Shown here piece after piece: positions 23,184 through 33,957 of a DNA stretch of 64,000 bases. The position numbers and the translations under genes were made by a program. The stretch is from Primula veris (Eukaryota > Streptophyta > Magnoliopsida > Ericales > Primulaceae), in contig OY821751.1 in assembly GCA_963682055.1 (NCBI GenBank), positions 11,470,001 to 11,534,000 on the forward strand, written 5' to 3'. The first letter of the stretch is position 1; each line of letters opens with the position of its first letter. The notes beneath the pieces were generated by a model. That model did no database searches. It was not told the DNA's origin and saw only the letters and a program-made list of their open reading frames with translations.

Positions 23184-25029
23184 TGTCACGCCCCAAATTC
23201 CATAAACACGGATATTGAGGCATGACCTTTTTAAATAAAAGAAAAGTGAAACATGTTGGTACAAAATTGAAATTTTTAAAGAAAAGACTAGCGAGCTAAA
23301 GGAAAGTTTAACAAATAAATATAGAATTTGCCAAACGGGGCTACAAGCAAAATGGTTTTGACAGACTTATAGAAAAAGAATACTAAACGAATAATTTGCC
23401 CGTAGGCTACAACCTCAAAACTAGTCTAAGCGGAAATAAAACAACTGGAAGAAACCCCGAGCCCATGCGATACTTCGCTAATGCTCCTAACCGAACGTCT
23501 CAACCTAAGTAGCACCTGAAAGACAAAATTATAACGGTGAGTCCCACGCACATAAATAGACGGGACGACACCACAAAATACCGTCACTCCATCCCATAAA
23601 TGCAAGAAACCACAAACAACAACTATGATAATCAACATATAAAAAGAAATATAATAACATCCTACAACGAGATAAATTAAATAACTTCAACACACATCAA
23701 TAGAATACATGGACCTCTCACGCCACCTACCCTAGTCCGTAAGCTAGGTCATTCCCTATCCTTTCGGCCGTCTTATGTCCCCGGAATTAGGGAGAGACAT
23801 AGACCATTTCTAACATAAAAATAAATTTATAGTGCGCACTTGGACCTCTCACACCACTCGCCCCAGTCTGTAAGACGAGTCATTCCCTATCCCTTCGGCC
23901 GTCTTATGTCCCCTGAATTAGGGAGAGACATAGACCATTGCTAACATAAAAATAAATAGAGTGCACACTAGGACCTCTCACGCCACTCGCCCCAGTCCGT
24001 AAGACGAGTCATTCCCTATCCCCTCGGCCGTCTTCTGTCTCCAGAATTAGGGAGAGACAGAGACCATTGCCAATACAGCTAAATCACAAGGCCTCGGCCA
24101 ATAATATAAAACCATTCAATTATCACATCTCAAAATACCGACATTCTCAAACATCACTTTAACATCAATCAACATAACACATAACCATATGTACTAAATT
24201 CGCAACTAGCCAAACAACTCCAATAACGTAAAATCTCATTCAGACATTTTAACAAACACCTTGTAGGCGTAAACTACAACTCAGCATTATTCCACAATAA
24301 ATTACCCAATTTATCAACAATTATAATAACACAATATCAAGACATAAAGACATGCAAACCCATCCATATTCTCATTAATCCGAAATTAATACGACTAAAT
24401 CCTCAACTTCTCCAATTCAAATAAGTGCATTAAAAGTACAACAAATAAACCCCAATTAACAATTTAAGAACATAATTAAGATAAAAGGCAAAAACCCCCA
24501 ATTAACAATAAACGTAAGACCTAACCCTAACATACACGCTCGTCTAGTCGCAATGGATAACCCCCGTTACCTTAGCACGTAGAGGAGATGCTTCCGGTAA
24601 GAACCCGCTAACGTGGTTTCTTCTTCTTCTTCCTAAGCTTTGGAATCTCCCTTTTTCTCTCTTTTCTCTCTTTTATTTGGCTGGTTTTAGGTTTAAGGAA
24701 TTAAAAGTGGGCTGATTTGAGGTTTAGAAAAACTGTTTTGAGAAAGTTTGTGGAAGCGAACTATTTGGTCCCCAAAGTTCTAAAAGTTAACTTTAAATCA
24801 AAATTATGAATTTACTACTCAATAATAACCAATCTTTAGAAACAAAACTATTGGGTCCTTTTTATTTATAAAATTAGAAACAGGTTTTTAAAATAAAGCT
24901 TTTTAGAAGAGTTTCGGTTTTTGGCTAAAAATTAGTCGAGTGACCGGTTTTTGGTAAAATTTGTATAAAATGTTTTTGGGATAAATTAATTTATAATTAA
25001 AAACACTTATAAAAATGTGTGATGTTACA
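23184..25029 (-). mobile_element. Solo LTR of gypsy family A in right palindrome arm
   Basis: On the minus strand it runs from TGTAACATC to GGGGCGTGACA, 1846 bases, with the family's threefold internal repeat. It is flanked by the 5-base duplication CAAAC at 23179-23183 and 25030-25034. The left arm has an uninterrupted site, so this insertion followed palindrome formation. No internal gypsy sequence is present, so it is a solo LTR left by recombination between two LTRs. Its transcriptional sense points toward the palindrome axis. Confidence 0.95.
23709..24070 (-). repeat. Threefold hairpin-forming unit inside gypsy LTR (solo LTR in palindrome)
   Basis: Three units, reverse complement of 31980-32341. 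Two have ACTCGTC/GGCGAGT stems (one G-T wobble); the third has ACCTAGC/GGTAGGT, partly mismatched. Confidence 0.75.
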
Positions 25030-26129
25030 CAAACATAACTTGGGAATCACATGTACACCAAATGCGGCCCCTTGAATTACGAAAAAGCCACAAAAAGGAA
25101 AAATTCCCGGTCTGAGGCTGTAGAGAAGTCCTCACCTTCTAAAACACAATTAAATGTCGAGTGAAATTCCTATCCACTATTCTAATTGCTGTTACGCAGT
25201 TAGCTTGCAATTACAGTTGGAACCACAGTTGTAACCAAGTGAATAGATGGACTGAACAAAATATTAAACATACTTAAAAGTAAATTCACACGCACATTTA
25301 ACAACGGAGTTCACCCAATCCCTAGGCAGCACTCACCCAGATTAGTGATACTATAAAAGCTTACAATATAGGATTTAATTCTTAGTGAAAAACTCTAAAA
25401 CTCTATTTAAGTTTTTCTGCCTATCTTTATATTGCTCCTACTATATAACTATCACTCAAAATATTAATGAAATCCCACCATTATTTTTCTATTATACATA
25501 TATATTTATAAGTATATATATATATATTATTATATAAACAATAGATATATACGATCAAGAAAAAAGGAGATTTACCTGGAAAAAGGGATTGATCAGATTA
25601 TTCATATATAGATGGGGCGTTAGATTTGTGTGTAAATTTATTTAAAAAAAAAATATATATATATATATATATGATTTGAGGAATTTTGGATAATGTTTGG
25701 GAGGTTTTATTTTCTAATTTGAAGGAAAGGGTTATGCAGAGACAAATGAGATTTGGTAGTAATGGAAGAAGCCTCTGTAATCCTGTAACCTGTTTTTGGT
25801 AGAGAGAATGTTGTATCGTTGGTAGAGAGAAGGTTGTATCGTTGGTTTATGATGAGGGTATTTCAGGTATTTTAGGTCTAAGAAAAACTCCTATTAATAT
25901 ATGTGTAAGTCTTCTTACGAAGCCGGCAAAGTTATTTGCCAAAATACCCTTGATTCTTAGAGAATTACAAAAATACTAATTACTTAATTAATCTGAATAT
26001 AAGAATAACTGCTCGCAAAATTCAAATTTAACTTTTATACTAACTTCCATCCCAAACCCACGGGTTATATTATAAAAAAATAAAACTGATTTTCATTTTC
26101 CTTTAATCTATCTCTTCCTGCCATAGTAA

Positions 26130-27360
26130 TATTAGGATGATATAGTAAAAGACATGATCTATTATCGGTTTTGCTATTTATTTATTAACAATGAATAATT
26201 TATTTGAGAATAGATTTAAGCAATGGCGTACATATTATTTATATGTACACGTGTCTTTATTTTGTATAGTAATTGATTTGGTGTGTAGAGTACGACTGAC
26301 ACACGGGAGATCAAATCATTGCTTCTTACATAATATATATTTTATCGTTCACAAATTTAGATGGAGTGCACAACCTTCGGTATAGTTGTAACACAGAGTT
26401 GTAGTAGGCCTGTCTTGACTACAGGAGACGGTTGATTTCTGACTCTTTGTGCTATTAAACTTAGAGTATATTGAACATGACAAACTGCTATTATTTTATT
26501 TTACTGGCCAGAATAAAATAATTATACCTAAGAAATTATTATGATTAGTTATACTCTTAATCCCTATATTATTTTCGATACATATATTTATAATATATAC
26601 TGATTTGATTTGCAATAGGTGAGATTTGTTGTGGTTAACAAACATGTATGTTGAGCAGTAATATTATTTATATGGTGTGTGTCTATAATTGAAGGAATTT
26701 ACGTCACTTAACAAGGATTGATGATATCCCCTCGATAAGTTTATAAGTTTTGTTTGTGTCAAATCTTGCAAGTGGATTTTTTATCCGACACAACAAATAA
26801 GTTAAGGGGTAAGGTCGAGAAATAATATGCCGAAAAAAATATTTGTCAGTAATTTATTGACTTGATGGATATGTGTAATATTAATGTGAGAAGAAAATTA
26901 AGTACTTAATAATGTGCTTTCAAATATTATTTGAGAATGAAATAGAGTGCAATTATATTCTCTAGTGAAAATAAATATAATTTACCGATATAATATACTA
27001 ACATTGGTAAAGTATTAATTAGATAATATTATATTACTCTTGTTATAATATTTATTAATTAAGTAATAATCTAAGTAGGGTTAGAGTTTTAGATAATATA
27101 GAAGTCTATTTCTTGTTATGTACAAGATCCCTGTTGTAGCCTACATATACCACTCCTAAGGAAAAATAAACAATCTCATAACCCAAATTAAAGAGTGCAC
27201 CTATCTAAGAGAAACACGTATAATAGGAATACAACAGAAGATCAAGTGTGATATACCTCTGCTCGTGTGGTATTTATGTATCGTTTTTATAAAATTCATA
27301 TAAACTATAATCAGGATCCAATGCCAGTTTTTCTCTGTAAAATCAAACGTGTTTTCAACA
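26130..27360 (+). mobile_element. LTR (about 1.23 kb) at outer end of right palindrome arm
   Basis: Begins about TATTAGGATGATATAG (aligned with the TGTTAG start of the intron LTRs) and ends GTTTTCAACA, directly followed by a primer-binding site. Its first 1180 or so bases are also in the left arm; the last 50 and everything downstream are not. It is therefore the LTR of an element whose internal part continues at 27361 and, after a MULE insertion, at 53325. Confidence 0.65.
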
Positions 27361-27362
27361 AT

Positions 27363-27378
27363 TGATATCAGAGCCACG
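27363..27378 (+). other. Primer-binding site
   Basis: TGATATCAGAGCCACG, one base different from the usual TGGTATCAGAGC complement of initiator methionine tRNA, three bases after the LTR end. Confidence 0.65.
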
Positions 27379-28412
27379 ATTATACTATTTATGGATTAAT
27401 TTACTTGGATTGATTAGATATTTAATCGGTAATTAAATTTTTAGTCTGTTATTATTGATACAAATATGTAACTAAGGTTACGTTGGTGAATTGTATGTTC
27501 ATATTATATGTAAATATGTTACAGTTCCGTATCCTTGTTAAATAACTTAAAGTTGCGAATTGTTGTATATATTTGTGACACTGGGTTTTATTTTTGCAAT
27601 TGTATGAAATTGTTAACTCTCCTCACATGTATAATTGTCGTTGACTTAGCTATGTATTATTAGATAGTATCTTAAAGGATATATACTACATGTTGTATAT
27701 AACTGAACAAGGATATATATAGACTATATAGTTATGGTGTTCAGCTGTTTGATGTATTTGTAGTATTTGAAGACATGGCATGTGCAAAAATATAGCTATT
27801 CTATCTATACATATGTCTTGATACGCTGTTATGTTATAACATGAATATTGAATCGATTTTGATTTCTAATAATAATTGTGATTATGTTGGGTCTGTTTGT
27901 GGCTGCCGGTATGGTTCTTCAGTGCTGGTCTCAGCCGAACTGACCTATGGGTGTTTAAAACCTAGTTTGGTGTAATATTGGATTAAGTACCGAAAGTTGC
28001 GAAATTTAAAGAATGGGTGGACTACCCTAGTTATTCTTTAAGTTCAGTGTTACTTCGAAGTGGTCCTTATAGTTTCCAGAGTTTATATTTGATCTCAGTG
28101 TTTCTGAAAGAAACAAATTTTATTGAAAACAGTTTCAGAATTTTACAATTTGACCCACAAGTTACAGATTTGGACAGATATAGTATTACAATTTATATAT
28201 AATCTGAAAATCTGTATGGAATTAATTAATAACTATTTAAATTTAATTAATTATTGTAATAGATTTATAATAGTTAAGATATAATTAATTAGAAACTATT
28301 TAGTTTGAATTGTTTTATCGATTTATAATAGTTTGAATTTGATTAACCTGATTATTTAATATTGTTTAGACTTAATTAGTTTATTTAACTAATAACAATT
28401 AGATTTAATTAG
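27379..28412 (+). other. Leader of an LTR element, part 1
   Basis: AT-rich non-coding sequence downstream of the primer-binding site. Interrupted at 28412 by the MULE; it continues at 53325. No coding region that I can support. Confidence 0.5.
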
Positions 28413-28505
28413 GGGTCAATGACCAAAACATACAATGGGCTATAAAAAATTACCAAAACATTCAACCCAAACAATTTATTCCAAAAAGATACAATTGTAC
28501 CAAAT
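28413..28505 (+). repeat. MULE left terminal inverted repeat
   Basis: Imperfect inverted match to 53220-53315; contains two ACCAAAACAT motifs. Confidence 0.8.
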
Positions 28506-28939
28506 ACTAAAATCACGCGTATCACACGTGATAACTACCCAAAAAAATTTCATTTCTCCGCCTCTCTCTCTCCGCGCGCTCTCTCTCTCTCTCCGTGCTC
28601 TCTCTCTCTAAATTACCATTTTTTTCACAAAATCCTTACCTTATTAGCTGTTAAAATGACTCCTAAACCGAAAAAAATAAGAAAAAAATTACAAGATCTA
28701 AATTATCACTTGTAGATGAGGAAGAAGCTACAATCGCAGCAGAAAAACCTCCAATAGAGGTAATTTATTTATTTATTTTTAGATATTTATGAATCAGTAA
28801 AAATGTGTTTTACACTGTATGTACTAATAGTAATTTGATTCGCTACTCATAATAGACTAATTTATACATAATTGTTACATTCTATGTACTGTACGTAATT
28901 TACTTTGACGAAATAAATTTTTCTATGAAAAAATATAGT

Positions 28940-29918
28940 AAAAAAAGGGTAAAAATTACTTTTTGAGAATGTCTATACTTGGTAGTCTTGATTCTTGAGA
29001 TGCATACACAATGCTGAAAATACATATAAAAAAAAGGCAAGGCATAAAAAGTGCATACACATTGACTATTTTACATACACATTCATGAAAAACATTGTTA
29101 TGTGAAAAAAAAAATGTTGTAAAAAAAAGGTAAACATTACTTTCTGAGAATGTTAATAGTTGTAGTTTTAATTCTTAACTAGCATACACAATGCTAAGAA
29201 AACATAGAAAATAGCATACACATTGCTTGATTAAGTTCAAAACCTGTGTAAAAAATTTATATGTTTTGATAATTTTAGGAAAAAAAAACGTATTAACGTG
29301 CATACACAATATGAGTTAACTGTCAGTTATGATTAACTTGTAAAGCATACACAATATTAATGTGCATAAAAAAATTGATGGAACACGTTATTCTGAGAAA
29401 AATATGTAGTAAAAAAAGCAAATACAACTTTTTGAGAAATGTCTGAACTCGTAGTTTTGATTGTTATACTACATATACAATGAATAGTGTTAGCTCTTTG
29501 TAGTTTATAGACAATCATGAAATTTCATACAATATGATCATTTTTCATATTATATGCAAATTTACATTGTGTATGCAATATAAAAATCATCATTTTTTAT
29601 GTGCATGCCCACAAAATACATATACAAGGGTAATATCAGTGTATAAAAATGGCATATACATTACCTTATCTGTATAATACTGGTAGATTATTATAAGTGA
29701 TATATTGGACAAGATTAATATATACAGTAACACATTATTTAACAAAATTGCAGGGGAAAGGAAATGAAAGTGATGAGGTTGAATTATCTGACAACTCAGT
29801 AGACACCCTTGAAGAAGAACCTGAAGAATCAAAGAAAGTAAAGGAAAAACATTCGGTAAGTACACAAACAAAATTGCTAATAAGATTTATGTTGCTAGTA
29901 AGAAACTAATAACATTAT
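28940..29918 (+). repeat. Tandem duplication in MULE gene, copy 1
   Basis: Intron plus exon 2a, repeated at 29919-30925. Both copies contain a 102-base exon with the same splice borders, and AT-rich intron filler with repeated GCATACACAAT motifs. Confidence 0.85.
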
Positions 29919-30925
29919 AAAAAAAGGGTAAACATTACTTTTTGAGAATGTCTACACTTGTAGTTTTGATTCTTGAGATGCATACACAATTCTGAAAATA
30001 CATAGAAAAAAGAGCCAACATTGATGAAAAACATTGTTCTGTGAAAAACAATGTTGTAAAAAAAAGGTAAATATTACTTTTTGAGAATGTCAATAGTTAT
30101 AGTTTTAATTATTGACTAGCATACACAATGCTGAGAAAACATAGAAAATAGCATACACAATGCTTGATTAAGTTCAAAACTTGTGTAAAAAAGTTATATG
30201 TTTTGGTAATTTCAGAAAAAAACGTATTAAAAAACTACACACGAATCTCTCTAATAATGAATTAACTGTCAGTTATGATTAGCTTGTAAAGCATACACAA
30301 TATTAATGTGCATAAACATTGATGGAACACATTATTCTGAGAAAAATATGTAGTAAAAAAAGTAAACACAACTTTTTGAGAAATGTCTGAACTCGTAGTT
30401 TTGGTTGTTATAATGTATGTACAATACTAAAATTTGTTAGAAAAAAAGGCACAATACCCCCAGAAATAGGACCACTATATGTGCAATGAATAATGGTAGC
30501 TCTTTGTAGTTTATATACAATCGTGAAATTGGATACACAATAATGATTTTTCATATTGTATGCAAAATTACATTGTGTATGCAATATGAAATCATCATTT
30601 TTTATGTGCATGCCCACAAAATACATATACAAGGGTAATATCAGTGTATAAAAACGGCATACGCATTGCCTTATCTATATAATACTGGTAGATTATTAGA
30701 AGTGATATATTGGACAAGATTATTGGATACAGTAACACATTATTTAACAAAATTGTAGGGGGAAGGAAATGAAAGTGATGAGGTTGAGTTATCTGACAAC
30801 TCAGTAGACATCCTTGAAGAAAAACCTGAAGAATCAAAGAAAGCAAAGGAAAAACATTCGGTAAGTACACAAAAAAATTGCTAATAAGATTTATGTTCCT
30901 AGAAGAAACTAATAACATTATAAAA
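29919..30925 (+). repeat. Tandem duplication in MULE gene, copy 2
   Basis: Second copy with exon 2b at 30759-30860. The exon is a multiple of three, so both copies could be spliced in without a frame change. Mild divergence between copies. Confidence 0.85.
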
Positions 30926-31036
30926 AATGCAGAGGCCAAATAGAAAAATAATTTTAGCTGGTTCAGTATTAGGAAGAACAAGGCGAAGGATTGCACAATC
31001 ATTATATACAAATGACGCTGAAAAGGTGCATGTAAC

Positions 31037-32862
31037 TGTAACATCCCGTATTTTTATAAATGGTTTTATTCATGATTTAATTTATCCAAAACCGTTTTAT
31101 ATAAATTTTACCAAAAACCGGTCAGTCGACTTATTTTTAGCCAAAAACCGAAACTCTTCCGAAAAACTTTATTTTAAAAAAACATGTTACTAATTTTACT
31201 AATAAAAAGGACCCAATAGATTTGTTTCTAAAGATTTGTTATTTTTGAGTAGTAAAACAATATTTTTGGATTAAGAGTTAACTTTTAGAACTTTGGGGAC
31301 CAAATAGTTCGCTTCCACAAACTTTCTCAAAACAGTTTTTACATCTTCAAATCAGCCCACTTTTTCAAAGCAGTAACCTAAAACAAGAAAGAAAAAAGAG
31401 AAAAAAAGAGAAAAGGGAGAAACCAAAGCTTAAGAAGAAGAAGAAGAAACCACCATTAGCGGGTTCATACCGGAAGCATCTCCTCTACGCACTAAGGTAA
31501 CGGGGGTTATCCATTGCGACTAGACGAGGGTGTATGTTAGGATTAGATTTTGCGTTTATTATAAATTAGGGGTTTTTGCCTTTTATATTAGTTATGTCTT
31601 AAATTGTTAATTGGGGTTATTTGTTGTACTTTTAATTTCATTATTTGAATTGTTGAAGTTGAGACTTGAGACATATTAATTTGGGATTAATGAGATTATG
31701 GATGGGTTTGCATGTTTTATGAGTTGATTATGTGATATTATAGTTGTTGATGAAATTGGGTAAATTTATGTTGAATAAAGATGAATTGTAGTTTATGCAT
31801 ACAATGTGTTTGTTAAAATGCCAGAATGAGATTTATGTTGATAGACTTGTTTGGCTAGTTGTGAATCTAGCACCTATGCTTATGGGTATTGTTGAATTAC
31901 GTTAAAGTGATGTATGAGAATGTGGTAATTGAATGGTTGTACATTATTGGCCGAGGCCTTGTGATTTAGATTAGTGGCTATGGTCTATGTCTATCCCTAA
32001 TTTCGGGGACATAAGACGGCCGAGGGGATAGGGAATGGCTCATCTTACGGACTGGGGCGAGTGGCGTGAGAGGTCCTAATATGCACTATATTTATTTTAT
32101 TGTTAGCAATGGTCTATGTCTTTCCCTAATTCCGGGGATATAAGACGGCCGAAAGGATAGGGAATGACTCGTCTTACGGACTGGGACGAGTGGCGTGAGA
32201 GGTCCAAGTGCGCACTTTAAATCTACTTTTATTGTTAGCAATGGTCTATGTCTCTCCCTAATTCCGGGGACATAAGACGGCCGAAGGGATAAGGAATGAC
32301 CTACCTTATGGACTGGGGTAGGTGGCGTGAGAGGTTCATGTTTGCTATAGACGTGGGTTGACGTTATTTAATTTATTTCGTTATACGATGTTATTATATT
32401 TCTTTTTATACGTTGATTATCGTAGTTGTTGTTTGTAAGTTCTTGCATTTATGGGATGGAGTGACAGTATTTTGTGGTGCCGTCCCGTCTATGTATATGC
32501 TTGGGACTCACCGTTACAATTCTGTCTTTCAGGTACAAATTAGGTTGAGGCGTTGGCTAGGAGCATTAGCGAGGTAGTGCATGGGTTCGGGGCTTCTTGA
32601 ATCGTTTTATTTCCTTAGACCAGTTTTTGAGGTTGTAGCCTACGGGCAAATTACATTCGTTTGATTCTTTTTATATAATTTTGTTAAAACCATTTTGTCT
32701 TATAGCCGCGTTTGGCAAACTTTATATTTATTTGTTTAAATGTTCCTTTATCTCGCTAGTTATTTCTTTTAAAATTTAAATTTTGTACCAACATGTTTCA
32801 CTTTCCTTTTGTTTAAAAAGGTCACGCCTCGAAGTCCGTGTTACGGATTTTGGGGTGTGACA
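31037..32862 (+). mobile_element. 5' LTR of gypsy element
   Basis: TGTAACATCCCG...GGGGTGTGACA. Contains a short AAG tract at 31434-31449, the threefold unit at 31980-32341, and a CTTTCAG/GTAC acceptor-like motif near 32525-32535. Confidence 0.95.
31980..32341 (+). repeat. Threefold hairpin-forming unit inside gypsy 5' LTR
   Basis: Units start at 31980, 32109 and 32241. Each begins ATGGTCTATGTCT and ends GTGAGAGGT(C/T)C. Each has two inverted repeats: TCCCTA/TAGGGA around GGACATAAGACGGCCGA, and a 7-base stem around the loop TTACGGACTGG. The second stem is ACTCGTC/GACGAGT in unit 2 and ACCTACC/GGTAGGT (loop varies by one base) in unit 3; unit 1 is a weaker GCTCATC/GGCGAGT. Confidence 0.88.
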
Positions 32863-32865
32863 AGT

Positions 32866-32877
32866 TGGTATCAGAGC
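32866..32877 (+). other. Primer-binding site of gypsy element
   Basis: TGGTATCAGAGC, three bases after the 5' LTR; complementary to the 3' end of plant initiator methionine tRNA. Confidence 0.92.
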
Positions 32878-33500
32878 TAACTAGGTTCTTTGGGACGACG
32901 GGAAGATGGGTAACCATTGGACCAAGCTCCATCGTATCATTTTCACAAAACTTTTTCCAAAAACTCAATTTTTTTCTAAAAACGGGGGGTTGCATTTAGC
33001 TTAAGACATGTAGCTAAAATTTAGTAGTTGATGAAAGGAAAGTCCACATGTGAGGCAAGTTGGGGACAATGACGATGCTTGTTGATCCCGGCTCACCAAA
33101 CTAGTGGGTGGACCTCTCGTCGGTATGTGTGAAGGAATACCTTAACGATGTAGAGTTCTAGAGTATGCGAGGACGCTCAGATGCTTTAGGATAACGTATC
33201 GTGATGGGTTATCCTTCTCAATTTTGTGTTGTTTGTATGCGTGTGTAGATTGATATAGTGTGTAGGAGGTATAAGTTTGCATGTCAAGTAGTAGCGAACT
33301 ATTAGAGTGCGAGAATTGTAAGGTTGATGGTTTTATGTAGTGTATTTTCAAATTATTGACTTATGTGTGAATGAATAATTTTATGCGAATAGATGTTGAT
33401 ATGTTGTGGACTAAAATGATGTAGTTGTGTGATAGGTTCAATGTAAGGAATTTACAAGTGTTGAGGAATTTTATGTTTTTGTGTCGATAATTTTTCTGCA

Positions 33501-33728
33501 GTCAAAACGATCGGTCGTCTGTCAAAACGATCAGTCGAATTTCTTCAGACCCTTCTGGTCAGTTTAACGATCGGTCGTCAGTCAAAACGATCGGTCAAAT
33601 TTCTTCGGACCCTTCTGGTCAGTTTTTGACCAAAAAAGATCGGTCGTCTGTCAAAACGATCGGTCGAATTTTTCAGACCTCTCTGAACCAAAAAACGATC
33701 GGTCGTTTTGTCCAAAACGATCGGTCGT
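33501..33728 (+). repeat. CGATCGGTCG minisatellite in gypsy leader
   Basis: Eight occurrences of (A)CGATCGGTCG or one-base variants, spaced irregularly with repeated CAGACCCTTCTGGTCAG-like filler. It lies between the primer-binding site and gag, and is CpG-rich in an otherwise AT-rich leader. Confidence 0.93.
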
Positions 33729-33957
33729 GTTCTGGCAATTTTGCGGTTTTCTCGCTATACTTCAAACATTTATGACTCCTTCGTTTTTACTCCGAATTTG
33801 ATTCCGCTTGAACCGTTGGCTTCGTATTTCAATACTCTATGATTTTGAACCTTAGAAAGCTTGATAAATTGATTAACATGTAAAACGAGTTTTTATCATG
33901 TATGAGTAGTAGTGTCGAGTGAGACAACTAAAGTGTCGGTTTTAAATGTGTGTAGTC

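Larger units (their letters stand above)
22378..26129 (+). other. MET1 3' flank, right arm, interrupted by solo LTR
   Basis: Non-coding counterpart of 15730-17611. It is split by the gypsy LTR at 23184-25029. Contains an AT dinucleotide tract around 25515-25670. No gene seen. Confidence 0.6.
20010..27307 (+). repeat. Right arm of the MET1 palindrome
   Basis: Inverted copy of 14549-19980, interrupted by a gypsy solo LTR plus its target duplication (23184-25034). Without that insertion the arms have nearly equal length. Confidence 0.95.

Noticed and set aside
14549..27307. Palindrome as a simple assembly or foldback-read artefact
   Set aside because: The arms differ by independent mutations, an arm-specific short duplication and a solo LTR with its own target duplication in only one arm, which an artefact would not show. 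Long-read confirmation is still desirable.
29590..31044. Pair of similar hydrophobic minus-strand frames (29590-29871 and 30595-31044)
   Set aside because: They are antisense to the duplicated exon and introns of the MULE gene; their similarity comes from the tandem duplication.
32866..32877. tRNA gene
   Set aside because: TGGTATCAGAGC is only the complement of a tRNA 3' end, used as a primer-binding site; no cloverleaf surrounds it. No tRNA or rRNA gene was recognised elsewhere by eye.
33501..33728. Possible CRISPR-like array
   Set aside because: Spacing is irregular, the spacers resemble one another, and the context is a plant retrotransposon leader; it is a minisatellite.
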